64,000 bases of DNA from Chloroflexota bacterium (GCA_016210495.1 JACQUC010000129.1:55097-119096), one strand, 5' to 3'; counted from the stretch's first letter, positions 8,698 through 17,798 are shown. The notes: generated from the letters alone by a model not told the origin. Numbers and translations are program-made.

Positions 8698-9336
8698 CTA
8701 CCCGCGAAATTGAATCAGCTCTTTGCTCCTACGCGCAGCCGAGCTAGCATCCGGCGCGTAGCCATCTGCGCCTATTGAGTCAGCAAACGCCTGAGTCACG
8801 GGAGCTCCGCCCACCAGGACCTTAACGCGTTCGCGCAGGCCCGCCGCTTCCAGAGCTTGGATTGTGGCTCTCATCTCTAGCATCGTGCTGCTAAGTAGGG
8901 CCGATAGCCCTACGACCTTGGGCTCCTTCGCCTTCACAGCGGCGACGAACTGCTCGGGTGAAACGTCGACGCCCAGGTCCACAACCTCGAGCCCAGCCCC
9001 TTCCATCATCATCGACACCAAGTTCTTGCCGATGTCGTGCATATCCCCGCGCACGGTGCCGATCACCACTCGGCCAATCTGCGGATCGCTGCTCCCCGCG
9101 AGCAGGGGTTTCACGATATTTAGAGCTTCGCGCATCGCCAGAGCCGCGGCGATCATCTCTGGCAAAAAGAAGTCCTTGCGCTCAAACAAGCTGCCTACTT
9201 CCGCCATTGCGGGTATAAGGTATTTGCCGATGATCTCCTCCGGAGGCACGCCCTGGACCAGGGCCTGTTGTGTGAGCTCCTTCACTTTCGGCGGGTCACC
9301 GTCGACCGTATACCTGTAGATTTCTTGAGGATCCAC
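8698..9336 (-). CDS. Corrinoid (cobalamin-binding) methyltransferase protein, MtbC/MtaC-like
   Basis: This is a 212-residue two-domain corrinoid protein. Residues 1-85 are the helical cap (methionine-synthase B12-binding type 1) and residues 88-212 the Rossmann cobalamin domain. The DxHxxG signature is DMHDIGKN with the axial ligand H100, followed by the SALLSSTM and VLVGGAPV loops. It accepts a methyl group on Co(I) from a substrate-specific methyltransferase and passes it on. It is the first gene of locus A, 12 bp before UroD-1, and is driven by the minus-strand promoter at 9555-9523. AcsV and AcsE from the acs operon could reactivate it and take its methyl group to folate (inference). The start is GTG after GGAGGGTAAC. 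Confidence 0.93.
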   Translation of the reverse strand: MDPQEIYRYTVDGDPPKVKELTQQALVQGVPPEEIIGKYLIPAMAEVGSLFERKDFFLPEMIAAALAMREALNIVKPLLAGSSDPQIGRVVIGTVRGDMHDIGKNLVSMMMEGAGLEVVDLGVDVSPEQFVAAVKAKEPKVVGLSALLSSTMLEMRATIQALEAAGLRERVKVLVGGAPVTQAFADSIGADGYAPDASSAARRSKELIQFRG

Positions 9337-9522
9337 GTTACCCTCCAGCCTCAGCCAGTTTCCCCCAAGGAAGTGTCGAACAACGTTGAAGGGCTTGCGG
9401 GGGTCTCTGATACCGCAAGCCTAGCATGGCGGACAGTAGTCGGTGCTCGCGGGCAGCTATACAATAGAGATGGCAGGCTCCGACCTTTGCTACCAGGCCG
9501 TATCCACGGGGTTTGGAACATC

Positions 9523-9555
9523 AATATAACACCGTGCTGATCATATTTCAAATCG
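9523..9555 (-). promoter_or_regulatory. Promoter P1 of locus A with CGATT box
   Basis: Read on the minus strand, CGATTTGAA begins at 9555 and the -10 hexamer TATATT spans 9528-9523, so the box C is 27 bases before the -10. TGT lies just before the -10 (extended -10). The -35 could be TTGAAA with a 17-bp spacer. The geometry is identical to P2, P3 and P4. Confidence 0.6.
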
Positions 9556-9684
9556 AAATTTTCTATCAGTTTTATCGCATGCGCCTATTATGAAGAGTAT
9601 CCTCGAGGTTGTAGCCAGGCAGCCTTTGTAACTCAATACCAACCTCTCGCAGTGAAGCTATGGATAGACGAGATCAATGTAGAT

Positions 9685-9712
9685 GATACAATAAATCGAT
9701 TTGAATTGTATC
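9685..9712. promoter_or_regulatory. 28-bp dyad overlapping the -35 of P2
   Basis: The outer arms GATACAAT / ATTGTATC are perfect inverted repeats, and the centre contains the palindrome AAATCGATTT. Size and position (overlapping the -35 region) suit binding of a dimeric activator such as a LysR-type protein (inference). Confidence 0.55.
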
Positions 9713-9729
9713 CCATTTGGTGCTAGAGT
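9697..9729 (+). promoter_or_regulatory. Promoter P2 of the prpD-family gene with CGATT box
   Basis: CGATTTGAATTG begins at 9697 and TAGAGT (9724-9729) is the -10, preceded by TGC. TTGAAT is a possible -35 with a 17-bp spacer. Transcription would start near 9736, 75 nt before the gene. Confidence 0.6.
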
Positions 9730-9810
9730 AAGTTCACGGCGCTTGGGGATCACGACTGGCGGGGCGCGTTTGCACATTCCCATCGGCAACTAGAACCGGG
9801 AGATGAAGTG

Positions 9811-11241
9811 ATGGAGAAGCCGACACAACGGTTGTTGAACTTCGCGATGCAAACAAGTTTTGAGGATTTGCCTGAGCAGGTTGTGCAGGCGGCAAAGCTG
9901 GCTGCTTTGGACACGATTGGGATATCGCTGGCTGCTCTTCAGTCCGAGAAAGGTAGACTGGGTCTGGCGATGGCGAACAGGTTCGGCGGGCCGCCCGAGT
10001 CTGGGATACTGGGTACCGGCCAGAGGGTGTCCTGCGGCGCGGCAGCTTTTGCCAATGGCGAGCTAGCGAACGCCCTGGACTGGGATGCGTACCAGGGCAC
10101 TACACACGCCCTGGCAGTAGTCATCCCCGCACTGCTGCCGCTTGCCGAGATGGCGGGGGCATCGGGGAAAGACCTTGTCTTGGCCACCGCCCTTGGTCTG
10201 GAGATTTCGAGCAGGCTCGGAAGATCCATAAGGGGCCACAAGCTTGTTTTCGACACAGCCGAGGGCTCCGAAGTTGGCAAGATTCCAGGCACGAAGTACT
10301 CGGTCACCGCAGTAGGGTGTGCCGTGATTGCGGCCGCTGCCGGGGCGGGCCGGATGTTGAAGCTTGATCGAGAGAAAATATCTCACGCGGTGGGCCTGGC
10401 CGGTCACTTCAGCCCCATCCCAATGACCAAATGGAAGTACGAGCCCGTTGGGCCGATGACCAAATACATGTGCTCAGGATGGGCGTCGATCGCAGTCACC
10501 ACAGCCGTACAGTTGGCCGATATGGGGTACACTGGGGACAAGACTGTGTTAGATGGCGAAATCGGGTATTGGCGCTACTTTGGCAGTGACAGGTGGGATC
10601 CGGACACCACGCTAGGGAAACTTGGTCGGGATTGGGTGTTCCCCGCCGAGGTCGAGTACAAGCGGTATCCCTGCTGTGCGGTTTATACCGTGTTCTTGGA
10701 TTGCTTTGCCAGGATCATCGACGACAATCGGCTTCTGCCACACGAAATCGAGAAGATCAGGATACAGAGCGGGCCGTGGGCTTCCCCTCCTCCCTTGTCG
10801 GGCAAAGTCGAATCCCACATCCAAGCTCAGTTCCACCCGATGTATCTGTTGGCCTGTATTGCTCACCGAATCAGCCGTTCTTCCTGGCAGGATGAGGACA
10901 GCATTAGAGACCCCGAGATAGAGAAGTTTATGGAGAGGGTCCCCTTGCTCGTAGAGGATCACCCCGATTCTCAGAACCTAAGGCTGGTGGAGCCTCGTTC
11001 CAATATGACTGTCGTGGAGGTTGTCGCCCGCGGAAAGACCTTCAAGCAGGACGGGAAGTACCACAAGTTTGCTTCGGATGCGGAATCATCGATCTTGACC
11101 GCCGAGGACCTGATCGAGCAGTTTGCCCTTAATGCCTCGAAGATACTACCCGAGGAGAAGGTCGGCAGGGCAATCGAATACCTAATGGGCCTAGAGAAGG
11201 TTCAAAGCGTAGCAGAGGTGATACGCGAGGTTACGCTGTGA
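9811..11241 (+). CDS. MmgE/PrpD family dehydratase/decarboxylase-like protein
   Basis: The 476-residue member of the MmgE/PrpD family has the expected length. Family enzymes include 2-methylcitrate dehydratase, cis-aconitate decarboxylase and iminodisuccinate epimerase. Visible features are the N-terminal helical-domain motif AALDTIGISLAAL, the region NALDWDAY in the position of the family's N-x-x-D-x-D active-site stretch, YKRYPCCAVYTVFLD (KxYPxC-like), and the lid-domain sequence near residue 240. ATG at 9811 has GGGAG eight bases upstream; a GTG one codon earlier is also possible. It is transcribed alone from P2, divergent from locus A, and converges on OYE-1. Shared promoter architecture links it to UbiD-1/UbiD-2 and PrpF; the actual substrate is unknown. 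Confidence 0.88.
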   Translation: MEKPTQRLLNFAMQTSFEDLPEQVVQAAKLAALDTIGISLAALQSEKGRLGLAMANRFGGPPESGILGTGQRVSCGAAAFANGELANALDWDAYQGTTHALAVVIPALLPLAEMAGASGKDLVLATALGLEISSRLGRSIRGHKLVFDTAEGSEVGKIPGTKYSVTAVGCAVIAAAAGAGRMLKLDREKISHAVGLAGHFSPIPMTKWKYEPVGPMTKYMCSGWASIAVTTAVQLADMGYTGDKTVLDGEIGYWRYFGSDRWDPDTTLGKLGRDWVFPAEVEYKRYPCCAVYTVFLDCFARIIDDNRLLPHEIEKIRIQSGPWASPPPLSGKVESHIQAQFHPMYLLACIAHRISRSSWQDEDSIRDPEIEKFMERVPLLVEDHPDSQNLRLVEPRSNMTVVEVVARGKTFKQDGKYHKFASDAESSILTAEDLIEQFALNASKILPEEKVGRAIEYLMGLEKVQSVAEVIREVTL

Positions 11242-11264
11242 TTGGTCGGACGGACCACCCACCA

Positions 11265-12302
11265 CTAGCGCCTGGCCTTAATGTATTGGGCTGGCCATTC
11301 GATTTCCGCCTCTAGCGCCGCCGCGGCATCCAACGGCCAGTAGGGGTGCCGGAGGAGCTCACGGCCCAGCATCACCATATCCGCCCTCTGGTTACGGATG
11401 ATTTCATCCGCCAGTTCCGGCGAGGTGATCAGTCCCACGGCGGCAGTAGGGATGCCAACGTCAGATCTGATTCGGTGAGCAAAGGATACCTGATAGCCTG
11501 GTCCCACCGAAAGGGGTGCGTTTCCCAATCCGCCGGAGCTGCAGTCCAGCAGATCCACACCGCGCTCGCGCAGCGTCCCGGCTATCTCCACCATTTGGGC
11601 GATGTCGATCCCCCCGGGAGTCCACTCAGACGCCGATACCCGGACGAAGAGAGGGGCGCTCTCCGGCCAGACCTCCCTCACCGATTCGACGACCTCGTGG
11701 AGAATCCGCATGCGACCCTGCAGCGACCCGCCATACTCGTCCTGGCGGTGGTTAGAGAGGGGGGAGAGAAACTGGGCGATAAGGAAGCCGTGTCCTCCGT
11801 GAATCTCGATCACGTCGAATCCCGCCTCGCGGGCGCGGCGCGCCGCGCTTTGGAAAGAGCCAACTACCTGGCCGATCTCGTCAACGCTCAGGGCGTGCGG
11901 TACGTTCCAGCCCTGGGCGAAAGGGATGGCGCTGGGAGCCACCAGCTCGGCTGGTCCGAAGCCTTGACTGGAAGGCCAGGCCTTCCGACCCCGGTGATCG
12001 AGCTGTACCCCCACCTTCGCCCCGTATCTGTGGCAGAGGGCCACCAGTCGCGACAAGGGTTCCACGTGGCGATCGTCCCAGATGCCCAGGTCTTCTTCGC
12101 TGTTGCGACTGCCACTGTCGACGGCCGTCGTTTCCACCATGATCAAACCCGCGCCACCGACGGCGCGCGTGGGGTAGTGGAGGTAGTGCCAGTCGGTTGG
12201 CATTCCATCCTTGCTGGCGCTGTATTGGTTCATGGACGACAGCGCGATTCGGTTCTTGAATGTGACGTCCCTTAGCGTCAATGGCTCAAAAAGCCGTGGC
12301 AT
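11265..12302 (-). CDS. Old Yellow Enzyme family NADH:flavin oxidoreductase (YqjM-like), OYE-1
   Basis: This 345-residue FMN-dependent TIM barrel is of the YqjM/OYE class, which reduces activated C=C bonds. The substrate-binding pair is present in EIHGGHGF (H168, H171), with GVQL before the FMN-binding loop, DEYGGSLQGRMR and the C-terminal MLGRELLRHPYWP. Two departures stand out: Asn25 (SSMNQYSA) replaces the redox-tuning cysteine of YqjM, and the usual QLNHxGR loop reads QLDHRGR. ATG at 12302 follows GAGGGGATCGGCT. It is the last gene of locus B, 69 bp after the DppC-type permease, and is closely similar to OYE-2 at 20815. Reduction of an unsaturated ring or side chain made in this pathway is a reasonable guess. 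Confidence 0.92.
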   Translation of the reverse strand: MPRLFEPLTLRDVTFKNRIALSSMNQYSASKDGMPTDWHYLHYPTRAVGGAGLIMVETTAVDSGSRNSEEDLGIWDDRHVEPLSRLVALCHRYGAKVGVQLDHRGRKAWPSSQGFGPAELVAPSAIPFAQGWNVPHALSVDEIGQVVGSFQSAARRAREAGFDVIEIHGGHGFLIAQFLSPLSNHRQDEYGGSLQGRMRILHEVVESVREVWPESAPLFVRVSASEWTPGGIDIAQMVEIAGTLRERGVDLLDCSSGGLGNAPLSVGPGYQVSFAHRIRSDVGIPTAAVGLITSPELADEIIRNQRADMVMLGRELLRHPYWPLDAAAALEAEIEWPAQYIKARR

Positions 12303-12371
12303 AGCCGATCCCCCTCATATGTCCTTGATTCACGACTGGAATACCTAGGCCAAAACTGGGCACCCACCGCG

Positions 12372-13334
12372 TTACACCACCTGGATACGCGGGTCCAGAA
12401 GGTCGCGAATGGCGTCGCCCAGCAGGTTGAAACCTAGCACCGCGACGATCATCGCCAGGCCCGGAAAGGTGATGTACCACCAGGCATCTTGCAGGTAGTG
12501 CCGCGCGTCCGTTATCAGGGCGCCCCACTCTGGCGAGGGCGGTGCGGCGCCCAGGCCGAGAAAGCTCATCGACGCCGTCGCCAGAACCGCCTGGCCGACG
12601 TCGAGACTCGACTTGACGAGCAGCGGCGACACCGTCCCGGGCAGAATGTGCCGCACGAGGATGCGGTGGTCGGTGGCGCCGACCACCCGGGCCGCCTCGA
12701 TGTACGGCCGTTCTTTGAGTGACAGCACCTGGCCACGAATGAGGCGGGCGTACTGCGCCCACCAAACCAGCGCCAGCCCCAGCACCGCGTTCGTTATGCT
12801 GCGGCCGAGAACCGCGGCGATCGCCAGGGCGATGATGAGGAATGGAAAGGCGAGAAATAAGTCCGTCAGGCGCATAAGGAGCATCTCCACACGCCCTCCT
12901 GCGTAGCCGGCAATTCCCCCGAGGGTCGTCCCGATCAACGCGGCGAGCGCCACTGTGACCGCACCGGCAAGCAGCGAGATGCGCGCCCCGTGCACGACTC
13001 GGCTGTAGAGGTCGCGGCCGAACTGATCGGTGCCGAACGGGTGCTGCAGGGTTGGCGGGGACAGTCGGTCTCGAACCACCATGTCCGTCGGGCTGGCCGG
13101 AGCCAGCCAGTTGGGAAACAGCACGAGGAGCGCGAGCAGCCCGACGATCACGACCCCGGCGACGGTCGTCGGATCGCGCCGGACACACTGCCCTATCATC
13201 TGCCACAGGCCGCTGAAGACAAGGCACGCCCCGCGCTTGCCCGGGAGCGCCCGTTGCAGCCGAGATAGGAACGTGCCTCGTGGTGACGCGTCCGGTAGAT
13301 CTCCGGGAAGCTTATTCGGCATAACGGCGCCCAT
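12372..13334 (-). CDS. Dpp/Opp-type ABC transporter permease (DppC-like), locus B
   Basis: The 320-residue permease has the OppC/DppC N-terminal segment (about residues 50-75), a periplasmic stretch with HPFGTDQFGRDLYSRVVHGARISL, five further membrane helices and the EAA loop EAARVVGATDHRILVRHILPG. The C-terminus is NLLGDAIRDLLDPR, typical of DppC. The upstream gene is its DppB partner, 33 bp away, and the downstream gene is OYE-1. ATG at 13334 follows GGAGAGGCG. DppD/DppF ATPases are absent from the locus. Dpp-type systems carry peptides, but also nickel, opines and other polar organic compounds, so specificity cannot be read from the permease. Confidence 0.93.
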   Translation of the reverse strand: MGAVMPNKLPGDLPDASPRGTFLSRLQRALPGKRGACLVFSGLWQMIGQCVRRDPTTVAGVVIVGLLALLVLFPNWLAPASPTDMVVRDRLSPPTLQHPFGTDQFGRDLYSRVVHGARISLLAGAVTVALAALIGTTLGGIAGYAGGRVEMLLMRLTDLFLAFPFLIIALAIAAVLGRSITNAVLGLALVWWAQYARLIRGQVLSLKERPYIEAARVVGATDHRILVRHILPGTVSPLLVKSSLDVGQAVLATASMSFLGLGAAPPSPEWGALITDARHYLQDAWWYITFPGLAMIVAVLGFNLLGDAIRDLLDPRIQVV

Positions 13335-13367
13335 CGCCTCTCCATCTAGACTTAGTCAATGGCCGGC

Positions 13368-14378
13368 TCAGAGCTGGACGCGCGGGTCAAGGAGCGGATA
13401 GGACAGGTCAACCAGCAGGTTCACCAGGGCGTAGAGCAAAGTAACTGTGATCATAAACCCCATTACGGCGTAGAGATCGTTGTTCAAAATCGCCGTTACG
13501 GCGTAATGCCCCACGCCGGGCCACGAGAAAATCGTCTCGGTCAAAACGGCACCCCCGAGCAGGCCGCCGAAGCGCAGTCCGATCACCGTCAGGATAGGGA
13601 TACCGGCGTTCTTGAGAATGTAGCTCCAGATCACCACCCGGTTCGCCAGTCCTTTCGCATGGGCCACGGTAACGTATGGCTCGTGCAGCACGTCCAGCAC
13701 CGCCGAGCGCGTCATCCGCGCCACCAGCGCCATCGTCAAGCTCGCGAGGGTGATGACGGGCAGGACGAGGTGCCTGATGGCACCCCAGAGCGCGGCGAGA
13801 TCGCCGCGCAGGACCGCGTCTACCGTGAGGAAGCCGGTGATCCCCGCCGTAGCGATCCCAGCGTCCTCGCCCCCGATGCGCCCGGCCGCAGGCAGCCAGC
13901 CAAGATAACCATAAAAGATCACCTGGAGCATCAGGCCGAGCCAGAAGACCGGAATCGACGACGCCGTGATCGAGGCCACCCGCGTCACGTGGTCGATCGG
14001 CTCGCCCCGGCGAAGCGCCGACACCGCACCCAGCGGCACACCCACGATTGTGGCCAGCAAGAGGCTGCCGACCGTTAGCTCGATCGTCGCCGGGTAACGC
14101 TGTAGAAGGTCGTCCAGAACCGGGTGTCGGGTCACGAGCGACAGGCCGAAATCCCCCCGAACCAAACGCCCGAGGTACATTATATACTGCTCGTGGAGCG
14201 GCCGATCGAGGCCGACTTCGCGCCGCAGGTTCTCGATCATCGCCGGCGTAGCGTCGAATCCCAGCACCGCCACCGCCGGATCGGTGGGAAGCAGTCGAGA
14301 GATGATGAACACCACCACCGACACGCCCAGCGCCAGCACTACGAGGAAGCCCAGCCGCTTCAGAACGTAAAGCCACAT
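13368..14378 (-). CDS. Dpp/Opp-type ABC transporter permease (DppB-like), locus B
   Basis: The 336-residue permease has the standard DppB opening (MWLYVLKRLGFLVVLALGVSVVVFIISRLLPTDP, about residues 1-34), six membrane helices, the EAA loop HAKGLANRVVIWSYILKNAGIP, and the late motif SWPGVGHYAVTAI. It begins 9 bp after the binding-protein stop. The ribosome binding site is weak, so translation may be coupled to the upstream gene. It pairs with the DppC-like gene at 12372 to form the heterodimeric membrane part of an importer whose ATPases must be encoded elsewhere. Confidence 0.94.
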   Translation of the reverse strand: MWLYVLKRLGFLVVLALGVSVVVFIISRLLPTDPAVAVLGFDATPAMIENLRREVGLDRPLHEQYIMYLGRLVRGDFGLSLVTRHPVLDDLLQRYPATIELTVGSLLLATIVGVPLGAVSALRRGEPIDHVTRVASITASSIPVFWLGLMLQVIFYGYLGWLPAAGRIGGEDAGIATAGITGFLTVDAVLRGDLAALWGAIRHLVLPVITLASLTMALVARMTRSAVLDVLHEPYVTVAHAKGLANRVVIWSYILKNAGIPILTVIGLRFGGLLGGAVLTETIFSWPGVGHYAVTAILNNDLYAVMGFMITVTLLYALVNLLVDLSYPLLDPRVQL

Positions 14379-14387
14379 GGCGCCATA

Positions 14388-16190
14388 TCAACGATAGAGC
14401 TCGTACCAGTGGAGCAACTCCCACGTCAGCGGGCGCTGAGCATAGCCTTTGATCTCCTTTCGGAGCGGTATCGCGCCAAACTTCGCGGCCCCAAAGATGG
14501 CCGGGGCGTCGTCGATGAGCGTCTGCGTGATCTGCTGGACGAGGCTTGCCGCCTCCTTCTCGTCGGTGGTGGACAACGCACGATCGATCATGTCGTCAAC
14601 CTTCGGGTTGGCGTAGCTTGTGTAGTTGTTCCCCACCCCGCCGGCCGACCCGGAATGATACAGCACCTTGAAGAGCTCCCTGGGATCGCCCGTGCGGCTA
14701 ATCACCGCGAAAGGAAAGATGTCCCGATGCAGCGCGGGATCGCCGGTTTTCGCGTAGTCGACCATAATCTTGCGGATCGCCGCCCAGTCCGCCAACTCGA
14801 TGTCCGCTTGGATGCCCGCCTTGGCCAGAATCTGTTGGTAGAGCTCGGCCATTGGCTTCCTGACCGCGTCTGGACCAAAGAGGGCGATCTTCAGCTTCAG
14901 GCCACGCCCATCCGGAAAGCCCGCCTCCGACAGCAGTTGCTTGGCCTTTGCAGGGTCGTAGCGATAAGGGAAGTTGACTTTCGTCCCGAACACGCTGAGC
15001 AGATCTGTCGCGAGCGGGCCCGGAGATGCCGTCAGCTCCCCTTCCATCAGCGTGGAGTAAGTGTCGGGATCCCATAGATAATTGAGCGCCTGGCGCACCT
15101 GCGGCTTGGTGGTCGGGCCGTCCTTCATCTGGAGGAACATGAAGTGCTGATCGGAGACCAGGGCTTTGTACACCTGAATGGCCGGGTTGGCGCGGAAGGC
15201 CTTCAACGTCTCCGATGTGAAGAGCAGCGAGATGTCGAGGTCACCACGCTCCATCATCAGCCGATGTGTCCCTGGCTCTCTCACCGCCTTCAACTCCACC
15301 CTGTCGAAGTGCGGACCCTGCCAACCTCTCCAGTACCCGGCATTGCGCGAAAAGACCATCTGAGAGCCGCGCGTGATGGAATCGAGCTTATAAGGGCCTG
15401 TTCCTGCCGTGTGCTCGTTCAGCCACTTCTCACCAGAGTCGTCGCCCACGGTATTCTTTTGCACCGCGGTCGGACTGACCATCCATACGACCCAGAGGCC
15501 GCGCAAGAACGGCCCGTATGGCGCCTTAAGGGTTAGCCGCAACGTATCTGTTCCCAGCGCTTCCACTGTCTTGACCGGGTCGACAAACCGCACGTTGCCC
15601 TTCTTCAGCTTCAACAACCGCTCGATCGAGAACTTTGCCGCCTCCGCGTTAAATGGGGTACCGTCGGTGAAGTTCACGTTGGGGCGCAGTTTGAAGGTGT
15701 AGACCAAACCGTCAGGCGAGATGTCCCAGCTCGTGGCCAGTGCGGGCTCTACCTTCCCGCTGGGTGCGATGTCGATCAACCCCTCGTACGCGTTGATCAT
15801 TTGCGCGACGATAAACCCATCGAGCATTACGTGGGGGTCGAGGATGTCCAAATCTGTGCGCAGGCCTACGCGGAGCGTGCCGCCGCCGGCACTCGCCGCC
15901 TGGGCGGGCGCCGCTTTCGTGACCGGCGTGGGCGCGGCCGCCGGTGCGGTCTTCGGCGCTGGCGCCGCCGGCGGGGCGGCTGCTACAGTCGGCGCCGCCG
16001 CTGGCGCCGCGGTTGCGGCCGCCGGGGCGCTGGGTTGTGCCGAACACGAGATTAGCAGTAGCCCGAGGACGAAAAGAGAAACCACGAAACTTCCGATGCC
16101 TGGACCAAGGCGCGAGCGCAGACGGGCGAACCAATCCATCAGGGACGCCATATCTTGCCCGGAGTTCCCATTACAGCCCGTGTTCACCAT
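14388..16190 (-). CDS. ABC transporter substrate-binding lipoprotein, family 5 (DppA/OppA type), locus B
   Basis: The 600-residue exported protein starts at ATG 16190 (AGGGGG-TACGGAAA-ATG); an upstream in-frame TTG is less likely. The N-terminal hydrophobic stretch ends in LLLISC, a lipobox, followed by about 60 residues of Ala/Pro/Thr-rich linker. The mature domain carries family 5 hallmarks: GTLRVGLRTDLDILDPH, PALATSWDISPDGLVYTFKLR, NVNFTDGTPFNAEAAKFSIERL and GTGPYKLDS. It lies between UbiD-2 and DppB. The ligand is unknown; its regulon suggests it imports the UbiD-2 substrate or a precursor (inference). Confidence 0.93.
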   Translation of the reverse strand: MVNTGCNGNSGQDMASLMDWFARLRSRLGPGIGSFVVSLFVLGLLLISCSAQPSAPAAATAAPAAAPTVAAAPPAAPAPKTAPAAAPTPVTKAAPAQAASAGGGTLRVGLRTDLDILDPHVMLDGFIVAQMINAYEGLIDIAPSGKVEPALATSWDISPDGLVYTFKLRPNVNFTDGTPFNAEAAKFSIERLLKLKKGNVRFVDPVKTVEALGTDTLRLTLKAPYGPFLRGLWVVWMVSPTAVQKNTVGDDSGEKWLNEHTAGTGPYKLDSITRGSQMVFSRNAGYWRGWQGPHFDRVELKAVREPGTHRLMMERGDLDISLLFTSETLKAFRANPAIQVYKALVSDQHFMFLQMKDGPTTKPQVRQALNYLWDPDTYSTLMEGELTASPGPLATDLLSVFGTKVNFPYRYDPAKAKQLLSEAGFPDGRGLKLKIALFGPDAVRKPMAELYQQILAKAGIQADIELADWAAIRKIMVDYAKTGDPALHRDIFPFAVISRTGDPRELFKVLYHSGSAGGVGNNYTSYANPKVDDMIDRALSTTDEKEAASLVQQITQTLIDDAPAIFGAAKFGAIPLRKEIKGYAQRPLTWELLHWYELYR

Positions 16191-16289
16191 TTTCCGTACC
16201 CCCTTCGTCAGCAATTTGTTGATTTCCGTTGAGTTCGAACTCTACCCTCGCCGGAAGTCGCCTCCATATATTCACAACTGCGCCAGGTA

Positions 16290-17798
16290 CTATTCTGATC
16301 CCGCCCCTTCTTCAGCAGCAATCATAGAAGCCGTTCCGGTATACGCTCCCTTGTCCCCTCCCGGGAACAGCGTCTGGCCCCACTTCTCGATTACCCGCTG
16401 TTGCAGCCCATCGCTTGGCTTAACCTGCCGGTGCCAGCTTCGATCCCATTCCAGCGGCCTACAGGCATCCACGACGACAGCCGAGCGATACGTCGCCTCG
16501 CTCGGGTTCAGGGGATACTCGGACATAGTGGCAGCCCGCGTCGGGTCCAGCGCCGACATATGACTGCCCCAGCAGTAATCCAAGACCTGAATCGCTCTGC
16601 CCCCATCTGTCCTGGTCACTACCTGCCACATAACGTGCACCAGATTGGATGGATCGATATCGTCGTCTACCACGACCACCCAGTGGCCGCAGTACGCCCC
16701 CGCGTGGCACTGGGATGCAATTAGCCCCGCTTGCCGGGAGTGGCCGGCGTAGGAGTTCTTTATGGCAACTACGATCAGCCGATTCTGGTAGAAGCAGGCG
16801 ACGCCTTTGATCTCCCGGACGCCAGCTCGTTCCATCTGGTCCCAAACCTGGGAGGACTTGATAATATCTTGCGGCGCTGCCTTGTCCGGAGGGTGATAGA
16901 TGGGCATTGCTCCGGTAAGGATCGGGGCGTGGCGATGATAGATAGCCTTGACCTTGATCACTGGCGACATCCTCGCCTCGCTATATCCTGTCCCTTCCCC
17001 GAAGGGCCCCTCAAGCATCTTCTCGCCTGGCGCGATCTCGCCCTCCACCGCTATCTCAGCCCGCGCTGGAATCGGAAGACCGGTCACTGGCCCGCGCAAC
17101 ACCTCCTCCGGTGATCCCTTAAGCCACCCCGCAAAATCAAACTCGCTGGTCTGGTCGAAATGCGGGATGTGCCCACTTGAAGCTAGCAACTGAGCTGGGT
17201 CGACAGAGAATACTGCCACGACCGGACAGGCTTTTCCTTGAGAAAGATACCTGTCCACTATGATGTACCCATCCTTGCCCGCCGATATGTATATCCCCAG
17301 TGTGCATCGGTCGTGAACCTGCATTCGATATGTACCGACGTTTAGACGGCCAGTTTCTGGGTCCTTCACGATCAGCATGTCGTGGGTGCCGATGTACCTC
17401 CCGCCGTCCTCCTCGTGCCATTTGGGTACTGGAAACTTGAAGAGGTCGATGCCCTCGCCCGTGATGACGTTTTCCAGAACGGGGCCATCTCGTACCTCCA
17501 CCGGAGGGGTGCGATGGAATGTGCGCTGGTGTTCTTTCCACTCCCTGGTCAGAGCCGTCCCTCTGCTGGTGGTAGACCAGTTGGTGGCCAGGAAAAACTG
17601 GCGTGGGCTTCGCGGGAAGACGCCGACCAGGATTTTGTAGCCCGGCGGATAGCCAGAGATATTGTCGATCAGAACAGGCCTGGAGGACAAATAGTACACT
17701 GCCCCGACTTCTTCGTTCCAGTCGACACCGTCGAGACGGGTCAGCTCCCCAACCTCATCGAGGCGCGCAATATACTCCCTGAGGTCTCTGTACGTCAC
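16290..17798 (-). CDS. UbiD family (de)carboxylase, paralogue 2
   Basis: The 502-residue UbiD homologue is highly similar to paralogue 1 along its whole length. It retains the prenyl-FMN/active-site segments YRMQVHDR and EGPFGEGTGY (E263, E268), so it should be active. GTG at 17798 is chosen because AAGGAGG stands seven bases upstream and the protein then begins like paralogue 1 (TYRDLREY). A longer frame would add an unconserved 14-residue leader. It is the second gene of locus B, after M24-2 and before the Dpp-type binding protein. The parallel order M24-UbiD-binding protein in loci A and B indicates duplication of a functional unit with different transporters. Confidence 0.93.
   Translation of the reverse strand: MTYRDLREYIARLDEVGELTRLDGVDWNEEVGAVYYLSSRPVLIDNISGYPPGYKILVGVFPRSPRQFFLATNWSTTSRGTALTREWKEHQRTFHRTPPVEVRDGPVLENVITGEGIDLFKFPVPKWHEEDGGRYIGTHDMLIVKDPETGRLNVGTYRMQVHDRCTLGIYISAGKDGYIIVDRYLSQGKACPVVAVFSVDPAQLLASSGHIPHFDQTSEFDFAGWLKGSPEEVLRGPVTGLPIPARAEIAVEGEIAPGEKMLEGPFGEGTGYSEARMSPVIKVKAIYHRHAPILTGAMPIYHPPDKAAPQDIIKSSQVWDQMERAGVREIKGVACFYQNRLIVVAIKNSYAGHSRQAGLIASQCHAGAYCGHWVVVVDDDIDPSNLVHVMWQVVTRTDGGRAIQVLDYCWGSHMSALDPTRAATMSEYPLNPSEATYRSAVVVDACRPLEWDRSWHRQVKPSDGLQQRVIEKWGQTLFPGGDKGAYTGTASMIAAEEGAGSE

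Larger units (their letters stand above)
9337..9810. other. Divergent control region between locus A and the prpD-family gene
   Basis: This 474-bp intergenic region holds two divergent promoters (9555-9523 minus, 9697-9729 plus) and a dyad at 9685-9712. The minus-strand leader to the corrinoid gene is about 180 nt. No recognisable cobalamin riboswitch box or small gene was found in it. Confidence 0.5.

Noticed and set aside
9337..9522. Cobalamin riboswitch in the leader of the corrinoid operon
   Set aside because: The conserved B12-box sequence could not be found in this leader or in the leader of the acs operon.
12286..14424. Long minus-strand frames (12286-13227, 13408-14424) overlapping the locus B permease genes
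   Set aside because: They are Arg/Gly/Pro-rich frames offset from the permease genes, which have unmistakable DppB/DppC motifs and membrane helices.
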